In this document: piece after piece, positions 14,115 to 22,979 of the stretch
How positions within the stretch are numbered: the first letter of the stretch is position 1
Layout: each line of letters starts with the position of its first letter
Assembly (NCBI GenBank): GCA_016302185.1
Contig: JAEDOC010000008.1
Span: 1-31,496, forward strand
From: Clostridium sp.
Lineage (GTDB): Bacteria; Bacillota; Clostridia; Lachnospirales; Lachnospiraceae
DNA length: 31,496 nt
Reading direction: 5' to 3'
Notes under the pieces: generated by a model
Databases searched by the model: none
The model's input: the letters and a program-made list of their open reading frames with translations, nothing else
Told to the model about the DNA's origin: nothing
Program-made: the position numbers and the translations under genes

Positions 14115-16169
14115 ATGGAAGCTGCATCAATCACGACAGTAAAGGGGATTGGAGAGAAGACGGCGAAGCTGTTCGCACGTCTGGGCGTGGAGACGGTGGA
14201 GGATCTGCTTCACTATTATCCCAGGGCTTACGATACCTTTCTGGAACCCAAGCCGGTTTCCGGTCTGAAGGAGGATGCCATGGAAGCGGTGGAGGGAATC
14301 CTCTCCAAAACGGCGGATGTGGTCAAATACGGCCATCTTCAGGTAACTACGACAGCGGTAAAGGACATCACGGGTTCCCTCACTCTCACATGGTACAATA
14401 TGCCGTACCTGCGCGGAACCCTAAAGGCAGGAGAGAAGTTTATCTTCCGCGGCCGTGTCGTAAAGAAGAGGGGGCGCCTGACCATGGAGCAGCCGGAGAT
14501 CTACCGGCCTGAGACGTATGCGGCCCTGGTTCATTCCATGCAGCCCATCTATGGACAGACCAAAGGTCTGGGCAACAAGACAATCGCGAAGGCGGTGGCC
14601 GAGGCATTAAGCCACCGGGAGATGGAACGGGAATACCTGCCCTGTGGACTGCGGGAGAAATACCAGCTTTCGGAATATAACTATGCTCTGGAACACATTC
14701 ATTTCCCAAAGGATGAGGCAGAGCTGCTTTTTTCCAGAAAACGACTGGTTTTTGATGAGTTTTTCATGTTCCTGCTGTCGGTACGTTTATTGAAAGATAA
14801 AAAAGAGGATAAAAAAAGTATGTATCCCTTTCAGATTTCCGACCGGATACGGGAGGTGGAGCAGAAGCTTCCCTATGCCCTGACCGGGGCTCAGCAAAGG
14901 GTACTTCATGAGGTCTATGAGGATCTGTCCGGAGGTCATATCATGAACCGGCTGATCCAGGGAGATGTGGGTTCGGGCAAGACGATTATCGCCGTTCTGG
15001 CACTTCTGCAGGCGGCGCAGAACGGGTATCAGGGAGCGCTGATGGTGCCGACGGAGGTGCTGGCAAAGCAGCATTTTGAGTCGATAACGGAGCTTCTGGC
15101 TGCCCGGGAGCTGCCGGTAACGCCGGTTCTGTTGACCGGCTCCATGACAGCAAAGGAAAAACGTCTGGCATATGAGAAGATTGAGCGCCATGAGGCGGAT
15201 ATCATCATCGGAACCCATGCCCTGATCCAGGAGAAGGTAGTCTATGATAAGCTGGCGCTGGTGATTACTGATGAACAGCACCGCTTTGGAGTGGGACAGC
15301 GGGAGCTTCTGGGGAAAAAGGGCGAGGAGCCCCATGTGCTGGTGATGAGCGCCACCCCGATCCCCAGGACCCTGGCGATCATTCTTTATGGGGATCTGGA
15401 TATTTCCATTATTAATGAGCTTCCGGTGGGACGAAAGCCCATCAAAAACTGTGTGGTGGGTCGGGATTACCGGGACAATGCATACCGTTTTATTGAAAAA
15501 GAGGTACAGGCCGGACGCCAGGCGTACGTGATCTGTCCTATGGTGGAGCCCAGCGAGATGCTGGAAGCAGAAAATGTCATAGATTATACGAAACTGCTGC
15601 GGGAGAAGCTGCCTGCTTCTGTTCGGGTGGAATACCTGCACGGCAAGATGAAGGCAAAGGAGAAGAACCGGCTGATGGAAGAATTTGCCTCCGGCGCGAT
15701 TCAGGTTCTGGTTTCCACGACCGTGATTGAGGTGGGAATCAATGTGCCCAATGCCACGGTGATGATGATTGAAAATGCAGAGCGGTTCGGACTGGCACAG
15801 CTCCATCAGCTGCGGGGCAGAGTGGGCCGCGGGAAGGAGCAGTCCTACTGTATTATGATTAACTGTTCCGGGGAAGAGGATGCCGGAAAAAGGCTTGAAA
15901 TCATGAACCGATCCAATGATGGCTTTTATATCGCGTCAGAGGATTTAAAACTGCGGGGGCCGGGGGATATCTTCGGTATCCGTCAGAGCGGAGAACTGGA
16001 ATTTAAGCTGGCGGACATTTTTACGGATGCAGATCTTTTAAAACAGGTATCCGAAGAAGTAAAGAAACTGATGGATGGGGATCCTCTGCTTCAAAAAGAG
16101 GAGAATCAGGAACTGAAACGGAAGCTGGATCTCTATCTGGAACAAAGCTATGACAGAATCAATCTGTAA
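14115..16169 (+). CDS. recG: ATP-dependent DNA helicase RecG
   Basis: RecG remodels stalled replication forks and Holliday junctions. The 684-aa protein has the N-terminal helix-hairpin-helix/OB wedge region (KGIGEKTAKLFARLGVETVE at 10-29; OB fold to ~150). The helicase motor has motif I GDVGSGKT (283-290), DEQH box at 386-389, SATPIPRTL, and motif VI RFGLAQLHQLRGRVGRG. The RecG tail has LKLRGPGDIFGIRQSGELEF. Length is normal. AGGAG precedes the ATG. fakA-recG is a usual Firmicute order. Confidence 0.96.
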   Translation: MEAASITTVKGIGEKTAKLFARLGVETVEDLLHYYPRAYDTFLEPKPVSGLKEDAMEAVEGILSKTADVVKYGHLQVTTTAVKDITGSLTLTWYNMPYLRGTLKAGEKFIFRGRVVKKRGRLTMEQPEIYRPETYAALVHSMQPIYGQTKGLGNKTIAKAVAEALSHREMEREYLPCGLREKYQLSEYNYALEHIHFPKDEAELLFSRKRLVFDEFFMFLLSVRLLKDKKEDKKSMYPFQISDRIREVEQKLPYALTGAQQRVLHEVYEDLSGGHIMNRLIQGDVGSGKTIIAVLALLQAAQNGYQGALMVPTEVLAKQHFESITELLAARELPVTPVLLTGSMTAKEKRLAYEKIERHEADIIIGTHALIQEKVVYDKLALVITDEQHRFGVGQRELLGKKGEEPHVLVMSATPIPRTLAIILYGDLDISIINELPVGRKPIKNCVVGRDYRDNAYRFIEKEVQAGRQAYVICPMVEPSEMLEAENVIDYTKLLREKLPASVRVEYLHGKMKAKEKNRLMEEFASGAIQVLVSTTVIEVGINVPNATVMMIENAERFGLAQLHQLRGRVGRGKEQSYCIMINCSGEEDAGKRLEIMNRSNDGFYIASEDLKLRGPGDIFGIRQSGELEFKLADIFTDADLLKQVSEEVKKLMDGDPLLQKEENQELKRKLDLYLEQSYDRINL

Positions 16170-16184
16170 CGGGAGGAGAAAGAA

Positions 16185-16712
16185 ATGCTGAGGATTCGAC
16201 CATATAAACCGGCAGATGCAGAAAGTCTGCTGTCCTGGCTGCAGGAAGAGCGAACCGTTGCGTACTGGAAGGCGAATCGCTTCACCTGGCCGGTAACCAT
16301 GGAACAGTTGGAGCAGTATTATCACGACTTCGAGAAGGATGGAAATGCGGCAGCCTTTACCGCACTGGACGAACAGGGGAAGGCAGCCGGTCATTTCTCC
16401 CTTCGCCGCATAGACTGGGAGGAGAACCGGGCCCATATGGGCTTTATCATCGTGGATCCTGCGAGCCGTGGACGGGGCTACGGCCGCCAGATGGTGCATC
16501 AGGCACTCCAATATGCCTTTTCCATCCTGGGACTTTCCGCCATAACCCTTGGGGTATACGACTGCAATGAACCGGCCAGGCACCTCTATGAGTCAGAAGG
16601 CTTCCGGCAGATCTGCAGGCCGGGCTTTGAGCCATTTCAGACGGTATTCCATGGGGAGACATGGAACTACTATTATATGGAAGCAGAAACCAGAGGCGGC
16701 AGTGCGGGATAA
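16185..16712 (+). CDS. GNAT family N-acetyltransferase
   Basis: The 175-aa protein has the GNAT fold: an N-terminal RPYKPADAESLLSWLQ helix region, the beta-strand HMGFIIVDPASRG, the acetyl-CoA pyrophosphate loop RGRGYG (95-100), and the C-terminal ITLGVYDCNEPARHLYESEGF motif typical of RimI/RimJ-like acetyltransferases. Substrate unknown. GGGAGGAG precedes the ATG, 15 bases after recG. The last nine residues and the stop codon are encoded by the left end of the palindromic element starting at 16683, so the natural C-terminus may have been replaced by the element. Confidence 0.88.
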   Translation: MLRIRPYKPADAESLLSWLQEERTVAYWKANRFTWPVTMEQLEQYYHDFEKDGNAAAFTALDEQGKAAGHFSLRRIDWEENRAHMGFIIVDPASRGRGYGRQMVHQALQYAFSILGLSAITLGVYDCNEPARHLYESEGFRQICRPGFEPFQTVFHGETWNYYYMEAETRGGSAG

Positions 16713-16950
16713 TCAAAAAAATTCATTGCAGAGAATTCGGAGGTTCTTGGTTCTCAACAGGCGAATAGAATGAGGCGAAATTGGTATCTCAAATACCAAT
16801 TTCGATGGCACCTGAGGCGTGGAATTCTTCAGAATTACACGCCGAATTGCCATGAACCTCATTCTATTCGCCTGTTGAAAACCGTAGAACCTCCCATTCG
16901 CTGCACTGGAATTCTTTTGATTATCCCGCACTGCCGCCTCTGGTTTCTGC
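16683..16950. repeat. 268-bp palindromic element with two inner hairpins
   Basis: Two arms (16683-16775 and about 16858-16950) are reverse complements of each other. The outer 36 bases are identical (16683-16718 against 16915-16950), the middle is diverged, and 21 bases at the inner end (CAACAGGCGAATAGAATGAGG) are again identical. Between the arms stand two hairpins. Hairpin A is at 16776-16804 with a perfect 12-bp stem, CGAAATTGGTAT. Hairpin B at 16816-16843 (GGCGTG with CACGCC, plus AATTCT with AGAATT) is wrapped by ATGGCA/TGCCAT (16805-16810, 16848-16853). As RNA or extruded DNA this is one long stem capped by a two-hairpin fork. It contains no gene. The left end overlaps the acetyltransferase 3' end. 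No clear target-site duplication is visible. A MITE-like origin is possible. Confidence 0.9.
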
Positions 16951-16951
16951 G

Positions 16952-16981
16952 TCCGGTTTCGACATATCCGGTTTCGACAAT
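16952..16981. repeat. Tandem 15-base duplication before prs stop
   Basis: TCCGGTTTCGACATA at 16952-16966 is followed directly by TCCGGTTTCGACAAT. It fills the space between the right end of the palindromic element and the prs stop codon. Confidence 0.8.
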
Positions 16982-16982
16982 A

Positions 16983-18197
16983 TTAAACCAATGTTTTAAA
17001 ATACTGATACCCATCCGCCTGTTCGTTATATCTGCGAATCAGGTTCTGAATCTTGGCGGTTGGTGTCAGGGCATTCTCCAGAGATACGTTATGGTTTAAG
17101 GAATTGATGATAGCGGCAATGAACTTGCTCATGTCCGCCTCCACGTACCATTCCCGTTTTAACAGCTCCGGATCCCGGTAGTTCAAGTTGGTTGTGATGA
17201 CACAGTCAAGGTAGCCCTTGGCATAGAATTCATCGAATTTCTCAAAGCCGTTGGTGAACAGTCCGAAGGTGGTGCAGACGATGACGCGGTCTGCTTTTCT
17301 GTCTTTTAAGGCCTTGGCGGTATCCAGCATACTGTCGCCGGAGGAAATCATATCGTCAATAATCAGCACGGTTTTTCCTTCCACAGAAGAACCAAGGAAC
17401 TCATGGGCAACGATTGGGTTGCGTCCATTTACCACACGGGAATAGTCACGGCGTTTGTAGAACATACCCATATCAACGCCTAAGTTATTGGCCAGATAGA
17501 CCGCACGGGACATAGCTCCTTCGTCCGGGCTGATGACCATCAGATGGTCTTTATCAATCTTTAAAGTTTTGTCATGATTGAACAGAGCTTTGATAAACTG
17601 GTAGGTGGGCATGAAATTATCAAAGCCGCTTAACGGGATCGCATTCTGAACTCTGGGGTCATGAGCATCAAAAGTAATGATGTTGCTGACTCCCATGTGG
17701 ATCAGCTCCTCCAGCATCATTGCACAGTCCAGGGATTCCCGACTGGTACGTTTGTGCTGTCTGCCTTCATATAAGAAGGGCATAATAACATTGACACGAT
17801 GTGCGGTGGATACCGTAGCGCCGATGATACGCTTTAAATCCTGAAAGTGATCATCCGGAGACATGTGGTTGGTAAAACCGTTCATCTTATAAGTCAGGCT
17901 GTAATTGGTTACATCAACCATGGCATAGATGTCAGTACCGCGTACGGACTCACGAACAACGCCTTTTGCTTCGCCGCTGCCGAAACGTGGACAGGCACAG
18001 TCTAACAGATAGGAATCGGCATCATAACCGCGAAACTGTAAATTCTCCTGTCTTTTCTTTAATACTTCGATATCATTCCGGCGGAAATTGATGATATGCT
18101 CATTCACCTTTGCCGCCAGATCCTTACAGCTTTCCAATGCTGCAATCTTGAGTGGTGCCACCGGAAGGGTGTCATTAAAAACGTAATCGTTTGACAT
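16983..18197 (-). CDS. prs: Ribose-phosphate pyrophosphokinase (PRPP synthetase), long clostridial form
   Basis: Prs makes PRPP from ribose-5-phosphate and ATP, the precursor for purine, pyrimidine, histidine and NAD synthesis. The 404-aa protein is ~90 residues longer than the classical 315-aa enzyme. It has MPFLYEGRQHKRTSRES in the catalytic flexible-loop region, NIITFDAHDPRVQNAIP for the metal/ribose site, SPDEGAMSRA, KRRDYSRVVNGRNPIVAHEF and the PRPP loop VLIIDDMISSGDSMLDTA. The ATG at 18195-18197 is chosen because GGAGGAG lies just upstream; the open frame continues to 18290 but would overlap the promoter. The 3' end abuts the tandem and palindromic repeats, so no ordinary terminator is seen; the palindrome may act as one. 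Confidence 0.92.
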   Translation of the reverse strand: MSNDYVFNDTLPVAPLKIAALESCKDLAAKVNEHIINFRRNDIEVLKKRQENLQFRGYDADSYLLDCACPRFGSGEAKGVVRESVRGTDIYAMVDVTNYSLTYKMNGFTNHMSPDDHFQDLKRIIGATVSTAHRVNVIMPFLYEGRQHKRTSRESLDCAMMLEELIHMGVSNIITFDAHDPRVQNAIPLSGFDNFMPTYQFIKALFNHDKTLKIDKDHLMVISPDEGAMSRAVYLANNLGVDMGMFYKRRDYSRVVNGRNPIVAHEFLGSSVEGKTVLIIDDMISSGDSMLDTAKALKDRKADRVIVCTTFGLFTNGFEKFDEFYAKGYLDCVITTNLNYRDPELLKREWYVEADMSKFIAAIINSLNHNVSLENALTPTAKIQNLIRRYNEQADGYQYFKTLV

Positions 18198-18270
18198 GAT
18201 TAGCTCCTCCAAAGGGACAGATTTCTTCTGTCTGCTGTATTTTTGCCGCAAATAACCAGCGTACAGTCCT

Positions 18271-18300
18271 TTTATACCATTTTCCGACAAGCATCGTCAA
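18271..18300 (-). promoter_or_regulatory. Promoter of prs
   Basis: On the minus strand TTGACG (18295-18300) and TATAAA (18271-18276) are 18 bases apart. The transcript would start near 18264, leaving a ~67-base leader. Confidence 0.7.
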
Positions 18301-18335
18301 TAGAAAAAGAAGAAGTTTTGTGAAAAAGACATAAC

Positions 18336-18364
18336 TTTACAAAAAACAGGATTATTGTTATGAT
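18336..18364 (+). promoter_or_regulatory. Promoter of the DUF512-der-plsY-gpsA operon
   Basis: TTTACA (18336-18341) and TATGAT (18359-18364) are 17 bases apart, divergent from the prs promoter, with a start near 18371 and a short leader of about 24 bases. Confidence 0.65.
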
Positions 18365-18394
18365 AAAAGCAGAGAAAGAAAGGCAGAGAAAAAC

Positions 18395-19756
18395 ATGAAA
18401 ACAAAAGGACATCTGATCCGGACGGTGGATCCGGGATCGATCGGCGAAGCACTGGAGCTGGAGCCGGGCGATCTGCTTCTGACCATTGACGGAGAGGAAA
18501 TTGAAGATATTTTTGATTACGAATATAAGATTAACAGTGAAGCGATCACAGTGCTTGTGAAGAAGAAAAACGGAGAAGAATGGGAACTGGAGATTGAGAA
18601 CCAGTACGAGGATCTGGGACTTACTTTTGAAAATGGCCTGATGAGCGATTACCGCTCCTGCCGGAACAAGTGTATCTTCTGCTTTATTGACCAGATGCCG
18701 CCGGGGATGCGGGAAACCCTGTATTTTAAAGATGATGATTCTCGTCTTTCCTTTTTACAGGGAAATTATATTACGCTGACCAACATGAAAGAGCATGATG
18801 TGGAGCGGATCATTCAGTTTAAATTGGCCCCCATCAATATCTCTGTACAGACAACGAATCCGGAGCTGCGCTGTAAGATGCTGAACAACCGGTTTGCCGG
18901 GGAGGCGTTGAAACTGATCAATCGGTTCTATGAAGCAGAGATTCCCATGAACGGCCAGATTGTGCTCTGCAAGGGTATCAATGACGGAGAGGAGCTGGAC
19001 CGTTCCATCCGGGATCTGTCCGCTTACGCGCCCTGTATGGAGAGCGTATCGGTGGTGCCGGTGGGCCTGTCTAAATACAGGGAAGGCTTATACCCGCTGG
19101 AACCTTTTACGAAAGAGGATGCGGAGCAGACCATTGACCTGATTGAGAACTGGCAGAAAAAGATCTATGCGGAGCACGGAATTCATTTTATCCATGCCAG
19201 CGATGAATTCTATATGCTGGCGGAACGCCCGCTGCCGGAAGCGGAACGGTACGACGGATATCTTCAGCTGGAAAACGGTGTCGGCATGATCCGGCTTCTG
19301 ACAGAAGAAGTAGCGGAAGAACTGGAAAACCTTGCCGATGACGGAGAGGAAGAGGAGCTTTCCATTGCTACCGGACTTCTGGCGTATCCTTATATTAAGA
19401 GCTTTGCAAATCAGGTGGCGGAACGCTGTCCGGGTCGGAGGATCCATGTTTATCCCATTGAGAACCGTTTTTTTGGAACGATGATTACGGTGGCAGGTCT
19501 GATTACCGGACAGGATCTGATGGATCAGCTGAAGGGGAAACCGCTGGGGTCCCGTCTTCTGTTGCCCTGTGCCATGTTCCGCAGCGGGGAAGAGGTTTTT
19601 CTGGACGATGTGACGCGGTCTGACGTACAAAATGCTTTACAAGTGCGGGTGGATATTGTAAAATCAAGCGGACATGACTTGGTGGAAGCGCTTCTGCATC
19701 CGGTGGAGAAAGATAGTGCGGCGCACGGAGCATATGAACTGAAGGCGCTGAACTGA
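18395..19756 (+). CDS. DUF512 protein with PDZ-like and radical-SAM-like parts
   Basis: The 453-aa protein starts with a PDZ-like module (about 1-70: DPGSIGEALELEPGDLLLTIDG). It then has a cysteine cluster C89-x3-C93-x2-C96 in SCRNKCIFCFIDQMPPGMRE, the arrangement of radical-SAM enzymes, and the DUF512 C-terminal half (about 275-440: HASDEFYMLAERPLPEAERYDGYLQLENGVGM). Biochemical function is not established to my knowledge. It lies directly upstream of der, a conserved pairing in Clostridia, which suggests but does not prove a ribosome-related role. No strong ribosome-binding site beyond AGAGAAAAAC is visible before the ATG. Confidence 0.88.
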   Translation: MKTKGHLIRTVDPGSIGEALELEPGDLLLTIDGEEIEDIFDYEYKINSEAITVLVKKKNGEEWELEIENQYEDLGLTFENGLMSDYRSCRNKCIFCFIDQMPPGMRETLYFKDDDSRLSFLQGNYITLTNMKEHDVERIIQFKLAPINISVQTTNPELRCKMLNNRFAGEALKLINRFYEAEIPMNGQIVLCKGINDGEELDRSIRDLSAYAPCMESVSVVPVGLSKYREGLYPLEPFTKEDAEQTIDLIENWQKKIYAEHGIHFIHASDEFYMLAERPLPEAERYDGYLQLENGVGMIRLLTEEVAEELENLADDGEEEELSIATGLLAYPYIKSFANQVAERCPGRRIHVYPIENRFFGTMITVAGLITGQDLMDQLKGKPLGSRLLLPCAMFRSGEEVFLDDVTRSDVQNALQVRVDIVKSSGHDLVEALLHPVEKDSAAHGAYELKALN

Positions 19757-19803
19757 ACGGAGCCGGTTAAAGTAAGATTTAGATAACGGAGGAAATAGAT
19801 CAT

Positions 19804-21138
19804 ATGAATAAGAAGAAACCAGTGGTTGCCGTGGTTGGACGTCCCAATGTGGGAAAATCCACCCTGTTTAATGTTCTGGCCGGCGACACGATTTCCATCG
19901 TGAAGGATACTCCGGGAGTAACCCGGGATCGTATCTATGCGGATTGTACCTGGCTGGATAAGGCCTTTACCCTGATCGATACCGGCGGTATTGAGCCGGA
20001 TTCTAAGGATGTGATTCTGTCACAGATGCGGGAACAGGCGGAGATCGCCATCGCAACTGCCGACGTGATTATTTTCCTGGTGGATGTGAGACAGGGAATG
20101 ACGGATTCTGATTCCAAGGTGGCCGATATGCTGCGTAAGTCCGGCAAGCCGGTGGTACTGGCGGTCAATAAGGTGGACAGTATTGCCAAATTCGGCAACG
20201 ATATTTATGAATTTTACAATCTGGGAATCGGAGATCCGATTGCGGTTTCTGCCTCGTCCCGTCTGGGCTTAGGGGAGCTGCTGGATGCGGTAGTAGCCCA
20301 TTTCCCGGAAGGAAGCGGAGCGGAAGAGGAGGATGACCGCCCACGGATTGCCATCGTCGGAAAGCCGAATGTGGGAAAATCTTCCATTATTAATAAGCTG
20401 CTGGGAGAGAACCGTGTAATTGTGTCTGACATCGCCGGTACGACCCGGGATGCGGTGGATACAGAGATCGTTCACAATGGAACAGAGTATGTGTTTATTG
20501 ATACGGCCGGTCTTCGAAGAAAGAACAAGATCAAAGAAGAGCTGGAGCGTTACAGCATTATCCGTACCGTGACAGCGGTGGAACGGGCTGATGTGGTTCT
20601 GGTGGTGATCGATGCCAAGGAAGGTGTGACCGAGCAGGATGCCAAGATCGCCGGTATTGCTCATGAGCGGGGCAAAGGTATCATCATTGTGGTAAATAAA
20701 TGGGATGCCATTGAGAAAAATGATAAAACCATTTATGAGTATACCAATAAGATTAAGACAACGCTGTCCTTTATTCCGTATGCGGAATATATCTTTGTTT
20801 CTGCATTGACAGGACAGCGGATGAATAAATTATATGAGCTGATTGATATGGTACGGGAAAACCAGACGCTGCGTATCGCCACCGGCGTGCTCAATGAGAT
20901 CATGGCTGAGGCTGTGGCACTGCAGCAGCCGCCGTCGGACAAGGGAAGACGGCTGAAGCTCTACTATATTACCCAGGTAGCAGTGAAACCGCCGACCTTT
21001 GTTATTTTTGTGAATGATAAGGAGCTGATGCATTTCTCCTATACCAGATATCTGGAAAATAAGATTCGGGATGCATTTGGATTTCGCGGTACTTCCCTCA
21101 AGTTTTTAATTCGGGAGCGGAAGGGAAAGGAGCAGTAG
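19804..21138 (+). CDS. der: Ribosome biogenesis GTPase Der (EngA)
   Basis: Der is the double-GTPase needed for 50S subunit maturation. The 444-aa protein has GTPase domain 1 with G1 GRPNVGKST (12-20), DTPGVTRDR, DTGG and NKVD. Domain 2 has GKPNVGKSS (about 185-193), DIAGTTRDAVDT, DTAGLRRK and NKWDAIEK. The C-terminal KH-like domain has KLYYITQVAVKPPTFVIFVN and YLENKIRDAFGFRGT. Length and architecture are standard. CGGAGGAAAT precedes the ATG. Confidence 0.97.
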   Translation: MNKKKPVVAVVGRPNVGKSTLFNVLAGDTISIVKDTPGVTRDRIYADCTWLDKAFTLIDTGGIEPDSKDVILSQMREQAEIAIATADVIIFLVDVRQGMTDSDSKVADMLRKSGKPVVLAVNKVDSIAKFGNDIYEFYNLGIGDPIAVSASSRLGLGELLDAVVAHFPEGSGAEEEDDRPRIAIVGKPNVGKSSIINKLLGENRVIVSDIAGTTRDAVDTEIVHNGTEYVFIDTAGLRRKNKIKEELERYSIIRTVTAVERADVVLVVIDAKEGVTEQDAKIAGIAHERGKGIIIVVNKWDAIEKNDKTIYEYTNKIKTTLSFIPYAEYIFVSALTGQRMNKLYELIDMVRENQTLRIATGVLNEIMAEAVALQQPPSDKGRRLKLYYITQVAVKPPTFVIFVNDKELMHFSYTRYLENKIRDAFGFRGTSLKFLIRERKGKEQ

Positions 21139-21774
21139 GTGGAGCGTGTTCTTTGTCTTGGAATAGGGTATTTGTTTGGTTTGATTCAGTCCGGCTATCT
21201 GTACGGAAAAACAAAATATATGGATATTCGCCAGCACGGAAGCGGTAATGCCGGTTCCACCAATGTGCTGCGTGTGATGGGCGTCAAGGCGGCGCTGATT
21301 GTATTTCTCGGCGACTTCTTTAAAGCGGTGCTTGCCATGACGCTGGTCCGGATTCTGTTCCGGGGCAGCGTCATGGGAACCGATCTGCTGGCGATGTATG
21401 CGGGCCTTGGCGTCACTCTGGGCCATAATTTTCCCTGCTATCTTCATTTTAAGGGGGGTAAGGGAATTGCTTCCATGGCCGGGATTCTGACCGCCATGGA
21501 TTTTCGGATCATGGCGGTTTGTCTTGTGATCTTTGCCGGCACCGTGGCTATGACAAGATTCGTCTCGCTGGGCTCGATTCTGGTATCGATTGCTTTCTGT
21601 TCACTGCTGATCTATTTCGGAAGTCAGGGGAGCTATGCGGTGGCAGTGGAATGTCTTCCGGAACTTTATGGTCTGGGAATTGTTCTGATGTGTATGGCCA
21701 TCTGGCGTCACCGTGCCAATATTAAACGGCTTCTTTCGGGAACCGAAAATAAGATTGGACTGAAAAAGTCCTGA
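21139..21774 (+). CDS. plsY: Acyl-phosphate glycerol-3-phosphate acyltransferase PlsY
   Basis: PlsY transfers an acyl group from acyl-phosphate to glycerol-3-phosphate, the first acylation of membrane lipid synthesis. The 211-aa integral membrane protein shows the three PlsY motifs: an SGYLYGK segment near residue 19, HGSGNAGSTNVLRVMG (about 33-49), and GHNFPCYLHFKGGKGIAS (about 95-112), with ~5 hydrophobic helices. The GTG start follows the der TAG without a gap and the ribosome-binding site (GGAAAGGAG) lies inside der, so the two are translationally coupled. gpsA, which makes its substrate, follows. Confidence 0.94.
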   Translation: MERVLCLGIGYLFGLIQSGYLYGKTKYMDIRQHGSGNAGSTNVLRVMGVKAALIVFLGDFFKAVLAMTLVRILFRGSVMGTDLLAMYAGLGVTLGHNFPCYLHFKGGKGIASMAGILTAMDFRIMAVCLVIFAGTVAMTRFVSLGSILVSIAFCSLLIYFGSQGSYAVAVECLPELYGLGIVLMCMAIWRHRANIKRLLSGTENKIGLKKS

Positions 21775-21812
21775 TTGAAAAAACCTTGATTTGAGTAAAG
21801 GAGAGTATCAGA

Positions 21813-22823
21813 ATGACATCCATTGGTATTATCGGTGCGGGAACCTGGGGAACTGCGCTTGCAATTCTTCTGTCTCATAACGGACATGAGGTGACCATCT
21901 GGTCTGCTCTGCCAGAAGAGATTGAAGAACTTGCACGGACCCGTAAACATAAAAACCTTCCGGAGGCGGAGATTCCGGAGGAGATCCGTCTGACGGCGGA
22001 TTTAAAGAGCGCCATGGCGGAAAAGGATATTCTGGTAATGGCCGTTCCGTCAGTTTATGTGCGCTCCACAGCGTCCAGAATGCGGGAATTTCTCCGTTAC
22101 GGTCAGATCGTGATTAACGTGGCTAAGGGAATCGAGGAGGCCACCCTGATGACCCTGTCCCAGGTGATTGAGGAAGAGCTTCCCAATGCGGAAGTGGCGG
22201 TGCTGTCTGGCCCCAGCCATGCCGAGGAGGTCAGCCGGGGGCTGCCGACCACCTGTGTGGCCGGTACCCACCGGAGAAAAACAGCAGAATATATCCAGTC
22301 CGTATTTATGAGCCCGGTGTTCCGAGTTTACACCAGCCCGGATATGCTGGGAATCGAGGTGGGAGCTGCCTTAAAGAATGTGATTGCGCTGGCTGCGGGA
22401 ATTGCGGATGGCCTTGGCTATGGAGATAATACGAAAGCGGCGCTGATTACCAGAGGGATCGCGGAGATTACCCGTCTTGGCGTGAAGATGGGCGGAAAGG
22501 AGCAGACCTTTGCGGGCCTGACCGGAATCGGTGATTTGATTGTGACCTGCGCCAGCATGCACAGCCGGAACCGACGGGCCGGAATTCTCATTGGAAAAGG
22601 CTATTCCATGGAAGAGGCTATGAAGGAAGTAAAAATGGTGGTGGAGGGTGTCTATTCTGCCAAAGCTGGTCTGATGCTTGCAGAAAAATACGGTTGTGAT
22701 ATGCCGATTATCGGGCAGGTGAACCGCGTCCTGTTTGATGGGCAGCCGGCGAAAGATGCGGTGGCTGACCTGATGCTGCGCGATAAAAGGATTGAAAGCA
22801 GCCTTCTTCCCTGGGAAGCATGA
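21813..22823 (+). CDS. gpsA: Glycerol-3-phosphate dehydrogenase [NAD(P)+]
   Basis: GpsA reduces dihydroxyacetone phosphate to glycerol-3-phosphate for PlsY and PgsA. The 336-aa protein has the N-terminal Rossmann motif GAGTWGTAL (8-16), MAVPSVYVRS, NVAKGIE, SGPSHAEEV, the catalytic-domain EVGAALKNVIALAAG with the active lysine, TRGIAEITRLG and GLTGIGDLIVTC. AAAGGAGAG precedes the ATG. It is the last gene of the DUF512-der-plsY-gpsA operon. Confidence 0.96.
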   Translation: MTSIGIIGAGTWGTALAILLSHNGHEVTIWSALPEEIEELARTRKHKNLPEAEIPEEIRLTADLKSAMAEKDILVMAVPSVYVRSTASRMREFLRYGQIVINVAKGIEEATLMTLSQVIEEELPNAEVAVLSGPSHAEEVSRGLPTTCVAGTHRRKTAEYIQSVFMSPVFRVYTSPDMLGIEVGAALKNVIALAAGIADGLGYGDNTKAALITRGIAEITRLGVKMGGKEQTFAGLTGIGDLIVTCASMHSRNRRAGILIGKGYSMEEAMKEVKMVVEGVYSAKAGLMLAEKYGCDMPIIGQVNRVLFDGQPAKDAVADLMLRDKRIESSLLPWEA

Positions 22824-22979
22824 GATAGAATTATAGACAGAATAGTAGGGAAAATGAAAGAGAAAATCTGAAATTGTCTTTTTGAGAGCATCATACGTCC
22901 GCAAACAAAATACAAACAGAGCGTTTTTGTAGTCTATAATCTTAGGAAATAGAAGATATAACCTTTGGTTATGGAAAAA
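22824..22979 (+). other. Untranslated stretch after gpsA
   Basis: About 155 bases with no reading frame. It contains a TATAAT at 22935-22940 without a convincing -35, and a small hairpin ATAACC-TTT-GGTTAT (around 22958-22972) followed at once by the terminator at 22980. It could be a gpsA 3' untranslated region or a short (~80 base) independent RNA. Confidence 0.4.

Noticed and set aside
16770..17099. 109-codon plus-strand frame through the palindromic element
   Set aside because: Composed of repeat arms and antisense of the prs 3' end; no ribosome-binding site.
18198..18290. Longer N-terminus for PRPP synthetase
   Set aside because: Overlaps the prs promoter and start site; the ATG at 18195-18197 has a strong ribosome-binding site.
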